Shown here one piece after another: positions 1 through 6,119 of a DNA stretch of 9,906 bases. The first letter of the stretch is position 1; every line of letters starts with the position of its first letter. The DNA comes from an uncultured Chthoniobacterales bacterium (lineage in GTDB: Bacteria; Verrucomicrobiota; Verrucomicrobiae; Chthoniobacterales; UBA10450), in NCBI GenBank assembly GCA_955652855.1, contig CATPCN010000394.1:1-9906 (forward strand). Reading direction: 5' to 3'. A program made the translations under genes and the position numbers. Below the pieces are notes generated by a model. It was given only the letters and a program-made list of their open reading frames with translations, ran no database searches and had not been told where the DNA came from.

Positions 1-458
1 CCATAAACCGGCACGCGCGCGCCGGAGGAGTTGTTTGCGATCATTCCGCCGAGTGTCGCGCGCGAGCTGGTGGCAACGTCCGGCCCGAAACAGAAACCGT
101 GTTGTTTCAGAAACGCGTTCAGTTGATCGAGCACGACACCGGCGCCGACGCGGACGCTTCGTTGTTCAAGATCGAGATCGGTGATTTGTCGATTGTGACG
201 CGAAAAATCGACAATCAATCCTTCACCGATGGCATTGCCGACGAGACTCGTGCCCGCGCCGCGCGGCGTAATCGAAATGCCGGCATCCGCCGCCGCGGTG
301 ATGACCGAGCTTGCTTGTCGCGCGCTTCGTGGAAACGCCGCGCCGACAGGTTCGATTTGATAGATCGACGCATCGGTGGCGTAGAGCTGACGCGTAAGGT
401 TATCGAAGCGCACATCGCAATCCGCGGCGGCAAGCGCCTTTTGTTGCACCAAAGTCAT
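1..458 (-). CDS. FAD-linked oxidase, GlcD / D-lactate dehydrogenase type (N-terminal part, runs off left edge)
   Basis: The minus strand is open from the ATG at 458 to the window edge, giving 152 complete codons of an N-terminus. It reads as the FAD-binding PCMH-type domain of the GlcD/Dld family. The pyrophosphate-binding loop PRGAGTSLVGN lies at residues 65-75, followed by GLIVDFSRHN (about 80-89), VGAGVVLDQLNAFL (about 104-117), and GPDVATSSRATLGGMIANN (125-143) with NSSGAR. Members oxidise 2-hydroxy acids such as glycolate or D-lactate and pass electrons to quinone, cytochrome or an FeS partner. The C-terminal substrate-binding domain lies outside the window, so substrate and total length are unknown. 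The frame stays open upstream to a TAA at 494-492, but no better start codon is visible. No strong Shine-Dalgarno precedes the ATG. It is divergent from the next gene, so 459-531 must hold both promoters. Family assignment is firm; the specific substrate is not. Confidence 0.93.
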   Translation of the reverse strand, partial: MTLVQQKALAAADCDVRFDNLTRQLYATDASIYQIEPVGAAFPRSARQASSVITAAADAGISITPRGAGTSLVGNAIGEGLIVDFSRHNRQITDLDLEQRSVRVGAGVVLDQLNAFLKQHGFCFGPDVATSSRATLGGMIANNSSGARVPVY

Positions 459-531
459 CTCAGTATTGGTGAGAGAGTGTAACCCGCCGGTTTACAACGT
501 CAGATAGAAAGTAAGAGGCAATTGATGGCAG

Positions 532-912
532 ATGAAATGCTCTCAATCCGCCGAGCGAATGAACATCAACGTCAAAACGAAGATTCGTTACAAGGGACAG
601 GAGTACTCGAGCCCGGATGAATTGCCGCCGGAAGTTCGTTCAAGCTACGAGAAGGCGCTGGCGGGCGCCGCCAAAAGCAAGATCGTGATCAACGGGCGGG
701 AATTCGGCAGTGAAAACGAAATGTCTAACGACATGCGAAACTTCTATGATGACATGATCAACGTCGTTCAAAATAACGGCGAAGTGACGCTTCCCATTGT
801 CAGCCGTTCATCCAATCCGCTGATCACGAGAGGGCAGATGAAGTTGATATTGCTCGTCGCCGGCGCTCTGATTCTTGCTGCTTTGGTGATCGCGGCGAAG
901 TCGATCAGCTGA
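532..912 (+). CDS. Small tail-anchored membrane protein with duplicated motif, function unknown
   Basis: I do not recognise a named family. The 126-aa product has an internal duplication: residues 17-43 (KIRYKGQEYSSPDEL onward) align without gaps to 50-76 (KIVINGREFGSENEM onward). They share K-I-x-x-x-G-x-E-[YF]-x-S-x-[DN]-E, then R and Y, with conservative changes elsewhere. After a polar linker, residues 104-122 form one hydrophobic helix close to the C-terminus, so the protein is probably tail-anchored with the repeats in the cytoplasm. That topology is inferred. The start is uncertain. ATG 532 has an AAGAGG about 13 nt upstream (513-518). ATG 559 (residue 10, MNINVKTK) begins right before the first repeat but has no ribosome site. 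A third ATG at 525 is better spaced from AAGAGG but is in another frame and ends after about 31 codons. The duplication and anchor argue that it is a real gene. Confidence 0.8.
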   Translation: MKCSQSAERMNINVKTKIRYKGQEYSSPDELPPEVRSSYEKALAGAAKSKIVINGREFGSENEMSNDMRNFYDDMINVVQNNGEVTLPIVSRSSNPLITRGQMKLILLVAGALILAALVIAAKSIS

Positions 913-1149
913 AGAAATTTCGCTGCACAGTTTGGTTTTCAGGGGGCGTCGGCACTTCGCGCGCCACGGAGTGGATTGACTATGCCTTTACACCCGATAA
1001 TCGTTGAAGTTATAACGGCTCCAGCAATCATTAAAAGAAATGTCTCTCATACCGAGCGAATCGCACAGCTTTCCGGAGCCGTTGGGGGCAGACGTTAGGC
1101 CTGCACGCCGCTTGAAGGGTCGCGACCGCCCTTGCTCTCCGCCACCGAA

Positions 1150-1165
1150 GCGCGAAAATTCGCGC
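1150..1165. repeat. Perfect inverted repeat (7-bp arms)
   Basis: GCGCGAA and TTCGCGC flank AA, giving a perfect inverted repeat. As RNA it would fold as about six pairs with a tetraloop. No U-run follows on either strand, so it does not look like an intrinsic terminator. It lies inside the gene-poor stretch. Confidence 0.5.
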
Positions 1166-1234
1166 GCGCCAGATATCGTCGAGCCGAAGAAATCGGCCCC
1201 GAACAGACTTAGCCAAATCTCTCGTCGTCGTCGG

Positions 1235-1313
1235 ATCAAGCTTGTCCGCTTTATTATTTTCGAAAGCGTTGCGCTGGTCGACCTGAACTGTCGATCCAGC
1301 TTGCTCCGCTTGA
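1235..1313. repeat. Imperfect direct repeat pair, about 20 bp, about 60 bp apart
   Basis: ATCAAGCTTGTCCGCTTTA (from 1235) and ATCCAGCTTGCTCCGCTTGA (from 1294) match at most positions. On the minus strand both copies fall in the same frame and read N-K-A-D-K-L-D and N-Q-A-E-Q-A-G, 20 codons apart with E/D and Q/K exchanges. That pattern would fit a small repeated coding element, but no start site supports one. Confidence 0.4.
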
Positions 1314-1534
1314 TTTTTGCCTAACGACAACGGGTTCAGGAAGCGTGGTCGGCCTGGAGGGCGTTAGTCTTCGGACGCGACCGTTGCCAGGTGTTACTTT
1401 CGAGACGCGGTTCCGCCGCCACTTCCGCGAACAAGGCGCTGAAGATGTCTGGGAATTCTCGTTGACGGTTTGGGAATAACAATCCCTTCCGAGATTGCCT
1501 TTTCGCTGGATTTGCTTCATGACGAGCGAGTCTT

Positions 1535-2230
1535 ATGGCGTCATCATCCACGCGAGTTTTCATGGTTCGACATGGCGCGACTGTTTTGAGCGCTGAAGAT
1601 CGATTTGCCGGCGCGACTGACGTAGCGCTTTCCGAGGAAGGCCGCGAGCAAACGCGGCGCCTGGCGGAGCGATTGAGCGGCGAAAAGATCGCCGCAGTTT
1701 TCGCATCACCGCTTGGCCGCACCGTGGAAACCGCGAACATCCTGGCCGGACCGCACAAACTCGATGTGCAAACGCGCGATGGGCTTCGCGAAATTTCGCA
1801 CGGGCGCTGGGAACAAATGACCCGGCGCGAAGTTGAGGAAGAATTTCCGGAGGAAGCGGCGGAGTGGGAAAAGGACCCGTACACATTTGCGCCCGTGGGT
1901 GGCGAGAGCGGTTTGGGCGTGACGGCGCGCGCATTGCCGGCCTTGATCGAACTCGTGCGCGAACATCCCGGCAAAAATATTTTGGTGGTGTCCCACAAAG
2001 CCACCATTCGGCTTTTGCTCAGCTCGCTTCTCGGGTTCGATCCGCGTCGTTATCGGGATAATCTCGATCAAAAACCAGCGGCCCTAAACATTGTCGATTT
2101 TCGCGACCCGGTGCGCGCGCGACTCACGTTATTCAACGACACTTCGCATTACGACAAAGCGGGCAGAGCGATCCCGGAAGTACCGCAGGGCCAATTGTCG
2201 AAGTGGTGGAGCGCGCGCGGGAAATCCTAA
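1535..2230 (+). CDS. Histidine phosphatase family protein (phosphoglycerate mutase-like)
   Basis: The 231-aa protein belongs to the branch-1 histidine phosphatase superfamily, which transfers phosphate through a phospho-histidine. The signature VRHG lies at residues 11-14, with R12 and catalytic H13. R62 is in SPLGRTVETA, acid/base E86 in GLREISHGRWE, GGES is at 122-125, and the second catalytic His is H154 in VVSHKATIRLLL. The layout and length fit the cofactor-independent phosphatase subgroup (PhoE, CobC-like) better than a glycolytic mutase, but substrate cannot be told from sequence. It has no signal peptide, so it is probably cytosolic. The ATG at 1535 is preceded by a weak GAGCGAG. A different-frame ATG at 1519 leads nowhere recognisable. 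It stands alone, with no cobalamin genes nearby to support a CobC role. Confidence 0.93.
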   Translation: MASSSTRVFMVRHGATVLSAEDRFAGATDVALSEEGREQTRRLAERLSGEKIAAVFASPLGRTVETANILAGPHKLDVQTRDGLREISHGRWEQMTRREVEEEFPEEAAEWEKDPYTFAPVGGESGLGVTARALPALIELVREHPGKNILVVSHKATIRLLLSSLLGFDPRRYRDNLDQKPAALNIVDFRDPVRARLTLFNDTSHYDKAGRAIPEVPQGQLSKWWSARGKS

Positions 2231-2237
2231 AAAATTC

Positions 2238-2253
2238 CGAGCGCTGCTCGTTT
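2238..2253 (+). terminator. Possible weak hairpin terminator after the phosphatase gene
   Basis: CGAGC-GCT-GCTCG forms a 5-bp stem with a 3-nt loop and is followed by only TTT. It begins 8 nt after the phosphatase stop codon. The stem is short and the U-tract minimal, so this is a tentative call. Confidence 0.25.
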
Positions 2254-2315
2254 CGGGGTTGTCGTCATTAAAACCGACAAGAGCAAGTCATCTGGGAGTG
2301 ACGATTGAAGAACGT

Positions 2316-2411
2316 ATGGATTCGTCGGACGCAAAAACGCGCGAAGTGATCGTTATCGGCGGCGGAATCGCGGGACTTTCCGCTGCGATTTATCTACTTA
2401 ATCGTCGCGGT
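2316..2411 (+). pseudogene. 5' fragment of an FAD-dependent oxidoreductase (Rossmann motif only)
   Basis: From the ATG at 2316 the frame reads about 32 residues ending in the classic dinucleotide-binding start VIVIGGGIAGLSAAIYL (GxGxxG at residues 15-20). This is typical of NAD(P)/FAD-dependent oxidoreductases, amine oxidases and carotenoid desaturases. After about residue 32 (near 2411) similarity to that fold ends, and the frame continues only as the antisense of the convergent SRPBCC gene. A GAAGAA just before the ATG could serve as a ribosome site, so this was probably the authentic start of a full gene. The remaining several hundred codons are nowhere in the window. I read it as a truncated gene at a rearrangement breakpoint, or an assembly join. 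The exact family member cannot be told from so little. Confidence 0.7.
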
Positions 2412-2909
2412 CTCGCCGAAATGTTTGGCGAGATCAGTGAGATGTTCGTCGAGATATTTCGTTGGCCCAAAAATCTGACACATGAGACGAAACACCGGAT
2501 TGGAGACAGTGGCGTCCTCGGTGAGCGAGACCTCGGAGCCATCAGCTGTCGGTCTAATGTCGTAAGTCCACGAACCGCTGAATGGTCCTTTCGCGTCGCC
2601 CACCGTGCGAACGAGATGATTCGGCGGCGTGCTTTCCGTCGTGATGATGGTAATGACCGTGTCGCCGTCCAGCGTTTGGCGGCTTGCTTCCTTGCCATCG
2701 ATCGGCGGGAGCATCTCGATCTTCTTCACGCCAGGATTCCAAGAAGGCATGTTCGGCAGATCGGCCAGCACCGCGAAAACATTGTCAGGCGTTTGTTTCA
2801 AAATGATTGAACGCGTGAGGGTGTGTTGCGCAGGCAGGGCGAAGCCGATGGCCAGAGCGATCACGATCAAGACCACGATTAAGATCAAGATGCGAAGAAT
2901 CCATTTCAT
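2394..2909 (-). CDS. SRPBCC (START/polyketide cyclase-like) protein with N-terminal membrane anchor
   Basis: This 171-aa protein starts with a strongly hydrophobic helix (about residues 4-25). A SRPBCC-type domain follows from about residue 31 to 166: TLTRSIILKQTPDNVFAVLADL, then MPSWNPGVKKIEMLPP, the GPFSGSWTYDI strand, SEVSLTEDATVSNPVFR, and a long C-terminal helix ending in LAKHFGE. Such domains bind hydrophobic ligands in a deep cavity, but ligands of this membrane-anchored group are unknown. Length matches relatives. Homologues I recall end at about FGE, so the last five residues (TATIK) and the stop appear to come from the antisense of the truncated oxidoreductase next door. The gene probably lost its native stop at that junction but remains essentially whole. 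No Shine-Dalgarno is seen before the ATG at 2909. It lies 43 nt downstream of the 81-aa gene on the same strand and may be co-transcribed with it. Confidence 0.9.
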   Translation of the reverse strand: MKWILRILILIVVLIVIALAIGFALPAQHTLTRSIILKQTPDNVFAVLADLPNMPSWNPGVKKIEMLPPIDGKEASRQTLDGDTVITIITTESTPPNHLVRTVGDAKGPFSGSWTYDIRPTADGSEVSLTEDATVSNPVFRLMCQIFGPTKYLDEHLTDLAKHFGETATIK

Positions 2910-2952
2910 GGCGGAATAGTGACGCGACCACGGCGGCGAAACGAGAACAAAA

Positions 2953-3198
2953 TCAGCGCCGGCCGTAGCAGTGCCTGTCCATCAATTGCGCGAACATGGA
3001 CCAGGAAATCTTGCACCCGGTCTTTCGTTTTCCGCCGTACCACTTGAATGAACCGCGGCCGATGATGACTGTGCCGATCTTTTCTTCATCGGCGAAGATG
3101 TTCAGATAAAGCGCGCTGCCGGCTTTGGCCAGCTCCTCCACCTGCAAACGCGCTTTGACTCGATGTTTTCGTTCCAGCGTTTTCTTTTTCCTCCGCAT
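2953..3198 (-). CDS. Small basic protein of unknown function
   Basis: The 81-aa product has a very basic N-terminus (MRRKKKTLERKHRVKAR) followed by a compact beta-like segment, roughly residues 29-74: ALYLNIFADEEKIGTVIIGRG, then SFKWYGGKR and KISWSMFAQLMD. The alternation of hydrophobic residues, the G-R-G-S-x-x-W pattern and the W-S-x-F-A-x-L-M-D end resemble small uncharacterised bacterial proteins. No function is known to me. The ATG at 3198 has no Shine-Dalgarno and sits directly behind a 7-bp inverted repeat (3201-3218). The only SD-like GGAGG is inside the gene at codons 2-4. The true start could therefore be further in, for example the GTG at codon 20, which would remove the basic stretch. 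Confidence 0.72.
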   Translation of the reverse strand: MRRKKKTLERKHRVKARLQVEELAKAGSALYLNIFADEEKIGTVIIGRGSFKWYGGKRKTGCKISWSMFAQLMDRHCYGRR

Positions 3199-3200
3199 TC

Positions 3201-3218
3201 TCGCGCAACAATGCGCGA
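3201..3218. repeat. Perfect 7-bp inverted repeat at the start of the 81-aa gene
   Basis: TCGCGCA-ACAA-TGCGCGA forms a perfect stem with a 4-nt loop. It ends two bases upstream of the minus-strand ATG at 3198, where a ribosome site would normally lie. It could fold in the 5' leader or act as a small operator in the 114-bp divergent intergenic region. No U-run supports a terminator. Confidence 0.45.
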
Positions 3219-3312
3219 TTGAGATTAGAACCGATCAGGGTGCGTGACAAAATTTATGTCGATCTTTCCGGCTGGTCATTCTTGCGGCGGGATGTTGAGA
3301 TGAGCGCCATGG

Positions 3313-4113
3313 ATGACATCGCATTTTAACCGGCCCGCGTCTGCGCCGTTGATCATCGGAGCCACCGGCGGATCCGGCACGCGCGTTGTGGCACGTCTCG
3401 CGCGCCACGCCGGTTACGATCTCGGCACGAATCTAAATGAATCGGAAGATGCAATAGCGTTCCGTCCATTCCACGAGAACTGGATCAACCGGTTTGTCGC
3501 GGCGCAAGATCGACATAAACCGTTTTCGAAAAAAAAAAGTGATCGAATGGCGAAGGATTTTAAGCAAGCGATTGCAAATCACGGTTGCGCTGGAGAACGT
3601 TGGGGTTGGAAGGCGCCGCGCACCATTTATCTGCTGCCGTTTTTGCACGCGCAGTTTCCCGGTTTGAAATTCATCCATGTGATTCGCGATGGTCGCGACA
3701 TGGCGTTCTCGAAAAATCAAAATCAACTGCGCAAGCATGGCCGCGCGATTCTGACGTTGACCGAACGCTGGTCCTACCCAAAGCCCGTGCGTTCCATTCT
3801 GCTGTGGGAGCGCGTGAATTTACGCGCCGCGCTCTACGGTGAAATGCATTTGCGCGAAAATTATTTGCGGCTGCGCTTCGAGGATCTTTGCCGAGCGTCG
3901 ATCCAAAACACCCGGCAAATCATGCAGTTCCTTCATGCGAATGTCGATGTGGAGACAATCGCGCGCGCCGAAATTTCGCCGCCTTCTTCGATCGGACGTT
4001 GGCAGGAAGAACCGCCCGAGATGTTGGCCGAGATCGAGCAAGCCGCCGCCGTTGCGCTCAAAAAGTTTGGCTACATGGAAAGAGAGCGCAGGCTGCGATC
4101 GCTCAGTGTTTAG
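3313..4113 (+). CDS. PAPS-dependent sulfotransferase family protein
   Basis: The 266-aa protein has the two cofactor-binding elements of sulfotransferases. The 5'-phosphosulfate loop is at residues 14-30 (IIGATGGSGTRVVARLA; GGSGTR in place of the usual GRSGTS/T). The 3'-phosphate element is at 121-133 (IHVIRDGRDMAFS). WGWKAPR (97-103), YLRLRFEDLC (174-183) and the late SIGRW (206-210) also fit the family. It would transfer sulfate from PAPS to a hydroxyl or amine; the acceptor, often a glycan or lipid, cannot be read from sequence. There is no signal peptide or membrane helix, so it is cytosolic. The ATG at 3313 has no clear ribosome site. An out-of-frame ATG at 3300 opens a 9-codon ORF that ends inside the gene. 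A run of ten A at 3529-3538 encodes part of SKKKS. No polysaccharide genes lie beside it, so context gives no help. Confidence 0.88.
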   Translation: MTSHFNRPASAPLIIGATGGSGTRVVARLARHAGYDLGTNLNESEDAIAFRPFHENWINRFVAAQDRHKPFSKKKSDRMAKDFKQAIANHGCAGERWGWKAPRTIYLLPFLHAQFPGLKFIHVIRDGRDMAFSKNQNQLRKHGRAILTLTERWSYPKPVRSILLWERVNLRAALYGEMHLRENYLRLRFEDLCRASIQNTRQIMQFLHANVDVETIARAEISPPSSIGRWQEEPPEMLAEIEQAAAVALKKFGYMERERRLRSLSV

Positions 4114-4205
4114 TTTAGTTCGGCCGTTTGCTTTTAGATCGACAAAAAATTGAGGCTTTTCTCTTGAAAACTTTGCCCCGATATTGAGGTTCAGTTTTTC
4201 CGACT

Positions 4206-6101
4206 ATGGATCCTTCTGCTGATCTCACTTCCCACGCGCCCGCGGCGCACGACACACATCACGACGCCGGCCACGAACATCATGAGCTGGGCTTTTGGCG
4301 AAAATATATTTTCTCGACCGATCATAAGGTCATCGGAATTCAGTACGGGATTTGTGGGCTGATCTTCTTGCTGTTCGGATTTTCGCTTATGATGTTGATG
4401 CGCTGGCAGCTGGCCTATCCGGGCAAGCCGCTGCCGTTCATCGGTCATGCCCTCGGGCGCGTGCTCGGCGACCAGATGAAAAATGGGGTGATGTCGCCCG
4501 AGTTCTACAACTCGTTAGGCGCCATGCACGGCACGATCATGATTTTCCTCGGCGTCGTGCCGCTGGCGTTCGCCGCCTTCGGAAATTTTGTCGTTCCGCT
4601 TCAGATCGGAGCGCCCGACATGACCTTTCCCAAGATCAACGCGGCGAGCTTCTGGGCGTTTTACGTCGGCGGCATCATCATGCTGGTGAGTTTTTTCGTT
4701 CCGGGCGGCGCGGCTAAAGGCGGATGGACATCTTTTACGCCGCTCGCCGTCATAGCCGACAAAGGCGAAGCGTATCATGTCTTTTTTAACGGACAGACGC
4801 TTTGGCTGGTCGGCTTTATTTTTCTGATCACGTCGTCGTTGCTCGGCGCGATCAATTTCATCACCACGATTATTCAGTTGCGTGCCAAAGGATTGACCTG
4901 GATGCGGCTGCCGTTTTTCGTTTGGGCGCAATTCGTCACCGCTTTTCTGTTGGTGCTTGCCTTTCCGCCGTTGGAAGCCGCGATCGTCATGCAACTGATG
5001 GATCGTGTGGCGGCCACCAGTTTTTTCATGCCCGCCGGCATGATTGTGAACGGCGCGCCACTCCACATCAGCGGCGGAGGAAGCCCGCTCCTCTGGCAGC
5101 ATCTCTTCTGGTTTCTCGGGCATCCCGAAGTTTACGTGTTGATTCTTCCGGGCATGGGCATCGTCGCAGAAATTATTGCAAACAATTCGCGCAAGCCGCT
5201 GTGGGGTTACAAATCGCTTGTCTTTTCGGTGCTGGTCCTCGGGTTTTTGTCGTTCATCGTTTGGGCGCACCACATGTACCTGACTGGGATGGGCAGCACC
5301 GTGAGCATGTTTTTCCAGGCGACGACGCTGATCATTTCCATTCCGTCGGTCATCATCCTTAGTGCGTTTTTCATTTCGCTCTGGGGCGGCTCGATTCGAT
5401 TCACCGTGCCGATGCTTTTCGCGACGGCGTTTCTGCCAATGTTCGGCATCGGCGGATTGACCGGAATTCCCCTCGCGTTTAACTCGGCCGATCTTTACTT
5501 GCACGACACTTATTACGTGATCGCGCATTTCCACTACATCGTGGCGCCGGGTACAATCTTCGCGCTGTTCGCCGGAATTTATCATTGGTTTCCGAAAGCG
5601 ACCGGTCGAAAGATGAATGATTTCTGGGGGAAAGTGCATTTCTGGCCTTCGCTCATCTGCATGAACGTGATTTTTCTGCCGATGTTTTTGCAAGGAATGC
5701 TCGGCATGCACCGTCGCTGGTACGATGGCGGTCAGGGTTGGACGCTGGCAGCCGAAAAAGTTTGGGGACAAAGCGGTTTCGAATGGAACGTGTGGATTTC
5801 GGCTGCCGCATGGATCATGGGGATTGCGCAAATTCCGTTCATCATCAATTTCTTCTGGAGCATCAAACGCGGGCAAAAAGTGAACGACAATCCGTGGGAG
5901 GCGACCACGCTCGAATGGACTGCGCCGTCACCGCCACCGCACGGAAACTTCACCACGCCGCCTGTCGCGTATCGCGGCCCATACGAATACAGCGTGCCCG
6001 GTCGCAAACGCGATTTCACCATGCAAAATGATCCGATCCGGGAAAGCGAACGAACAGCCGCGCGCGCCGCTCCTCCGCCGGAGCCGGTCGGAGTGCACTA
6101 A
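4206..6101 (+). CDS. ctaD: Cytochrome c oxidase subunit I (A-type heme-copper oxidase)
   Basis: This 631-aa protein is the catalytic subunit that reduces O2 to water in the inner membrane. It has about 12 helices. The heme a ligands are H108 (AMHG) and H443, the heme a3 ligand is H441 (HDTYYVIAHFHY), and CuB is held by H306, H355 and H356 (HPEVY, WAHHM). Y310 is the Tyr that cross-links to H306. D-channel residues are present: N127, D138 (GAPD), N145 and E308. R503/R504 match the heme-propionate arginine pair. The K-channel differs: the canonical Lys position, four residues after P380 and before WGGS, is I384. The usual Thr is S381, and the Ser after LPGFGI is A321. The N-terminus is His-rich (seven His in residues 10-26), and the C-terminus has a polar Pro/Ala tail. 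ATG 4206 has only a distant GAGGT (4186-4190). It is the first gene of the oxidase run. Confidence 0.98.
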   Translation: MDPSADLTSHAPAAHDTHHDAGHEHHELGFWRKYIFSTDHKVIGIQYGICGLIFLLFGFSLMMLMRWQLAYPGKPLPFIGHALGRVLGDQMKNGVMSPEFYNSLGAMHGTIMIFLGVVPLAFAAFGNFVVPLQIGAPDMTFPKINAASFWAFYVGGIIMLVSFFVPGGAAKGGWTSFTPLAVIADKGEAYHVFFNGQTLWLVGFIFLITSSLLGAINFITTIIQLRAKGLTWMRLPFFVWAQFVTAFLLVLAFPPLEAAIVMQLMDRVAATSFFMPAGMIVNGAPLHISGGGSPLLWQHLFWFLGHPEVYVLILPGMGIVAEIIANNSRKPLWGYKSLVFSVLVLGFLSFIVWAHHMYLTGMGSTVSMFFQATTLIISIPSVIILSAFFISLWGGSIRFTVPMLFATAFLPMFGIGGLTGIPLAFNSADLYLHDTYYVIAHFHYIVAPGTIFALFAGIYHWFPKATGRKMNDFWGKVHFWPSLICMNVIFLPMFLQGMLGMHRRWYDGGQGWTLAAEKVWGQSGFEWNVWISAAAWIMGIAQIPFIINFFWSIKRGQKVNDNPWEATTLEWTAPSPPPHGNFTTPPVAYRGPYEYSVPGRKRDFTMQNDPIRESERTAARAAPPPEPVGVH

Positions 6102-6119
6102 GTTTAAAGTCCCACGTCG

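Larger units (their letters stand above)
913..1534. other. Gene-poor region with inverted and direct repeats
   Basis: No ORF here is convincing. Plus- and minus-strand frames of 83-99 codons exist, but none has a ribosome site, a recognised motif or a membrane pattern. The most protein-like stretch is on the minus strand from a TTG at 1330 to about 1200. It is rich in Q, N, D, E and K and holds two copies of an N-[QK]-A-[ED]-[QK] motif 20 residues apart. Its composition then turns Arg-rich, like a shadow frame. The region also holds an inverted repeat at 1150-1165 and the 10-bp palindrome GGTCGCGACC at 1118-1127. It could be a decayed gene, an untranslated RNA or plain spacer; the sequence alone does not decide. 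Confidence 0.5.

Noticed and set aside
99..482. A 127-codon plus-strand frame at the left edge
   Set aside because: The minus strand carries clear FAD-binding motifs throughout; this is its shadow.
476..503. Minus-strand promoter for the FAD-linked oxidase (CTGACG, 16 nt, TACACT)
   Set aside because: Each box matches only four of six consensus bases and the implied leader is about 10 nt, which is no better than chance in such sequence.
1336..2007. A 223-codon minus-strand frame opposite the phosphatase gene
   Set aside because: The plus strand encodes a complete histidine phosphatase with all catalytic residues; the opposite frame is Ser/Arg/Pro-rich and unrecognisable.
2091..2810. The whole 239-codon plus-strand frame as one oxidoreductase gene
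   Set aside because: Only 2316-2411 resembles a protein family. The part before overlaps the phosphatase gene and the part after is antisense of the SRPBCC gene.
4114..4205. A sigma70-type promoter before ctaD
   Set aside because: TTGAGG and TTGAAA occur, but no -10 hexamer lies at a 16-18 nt spacing, so no promoter can be supported.
4515..5876. A 453-codon open frame on the minus strand opposite ctaD
   Set aside because: It is the complement of a strongly conserved subunit I gene, its product is a His/Arg/Asp/Glu-rich string with no motif, and it has no start site. Codon bias of ctaD explains the openness.
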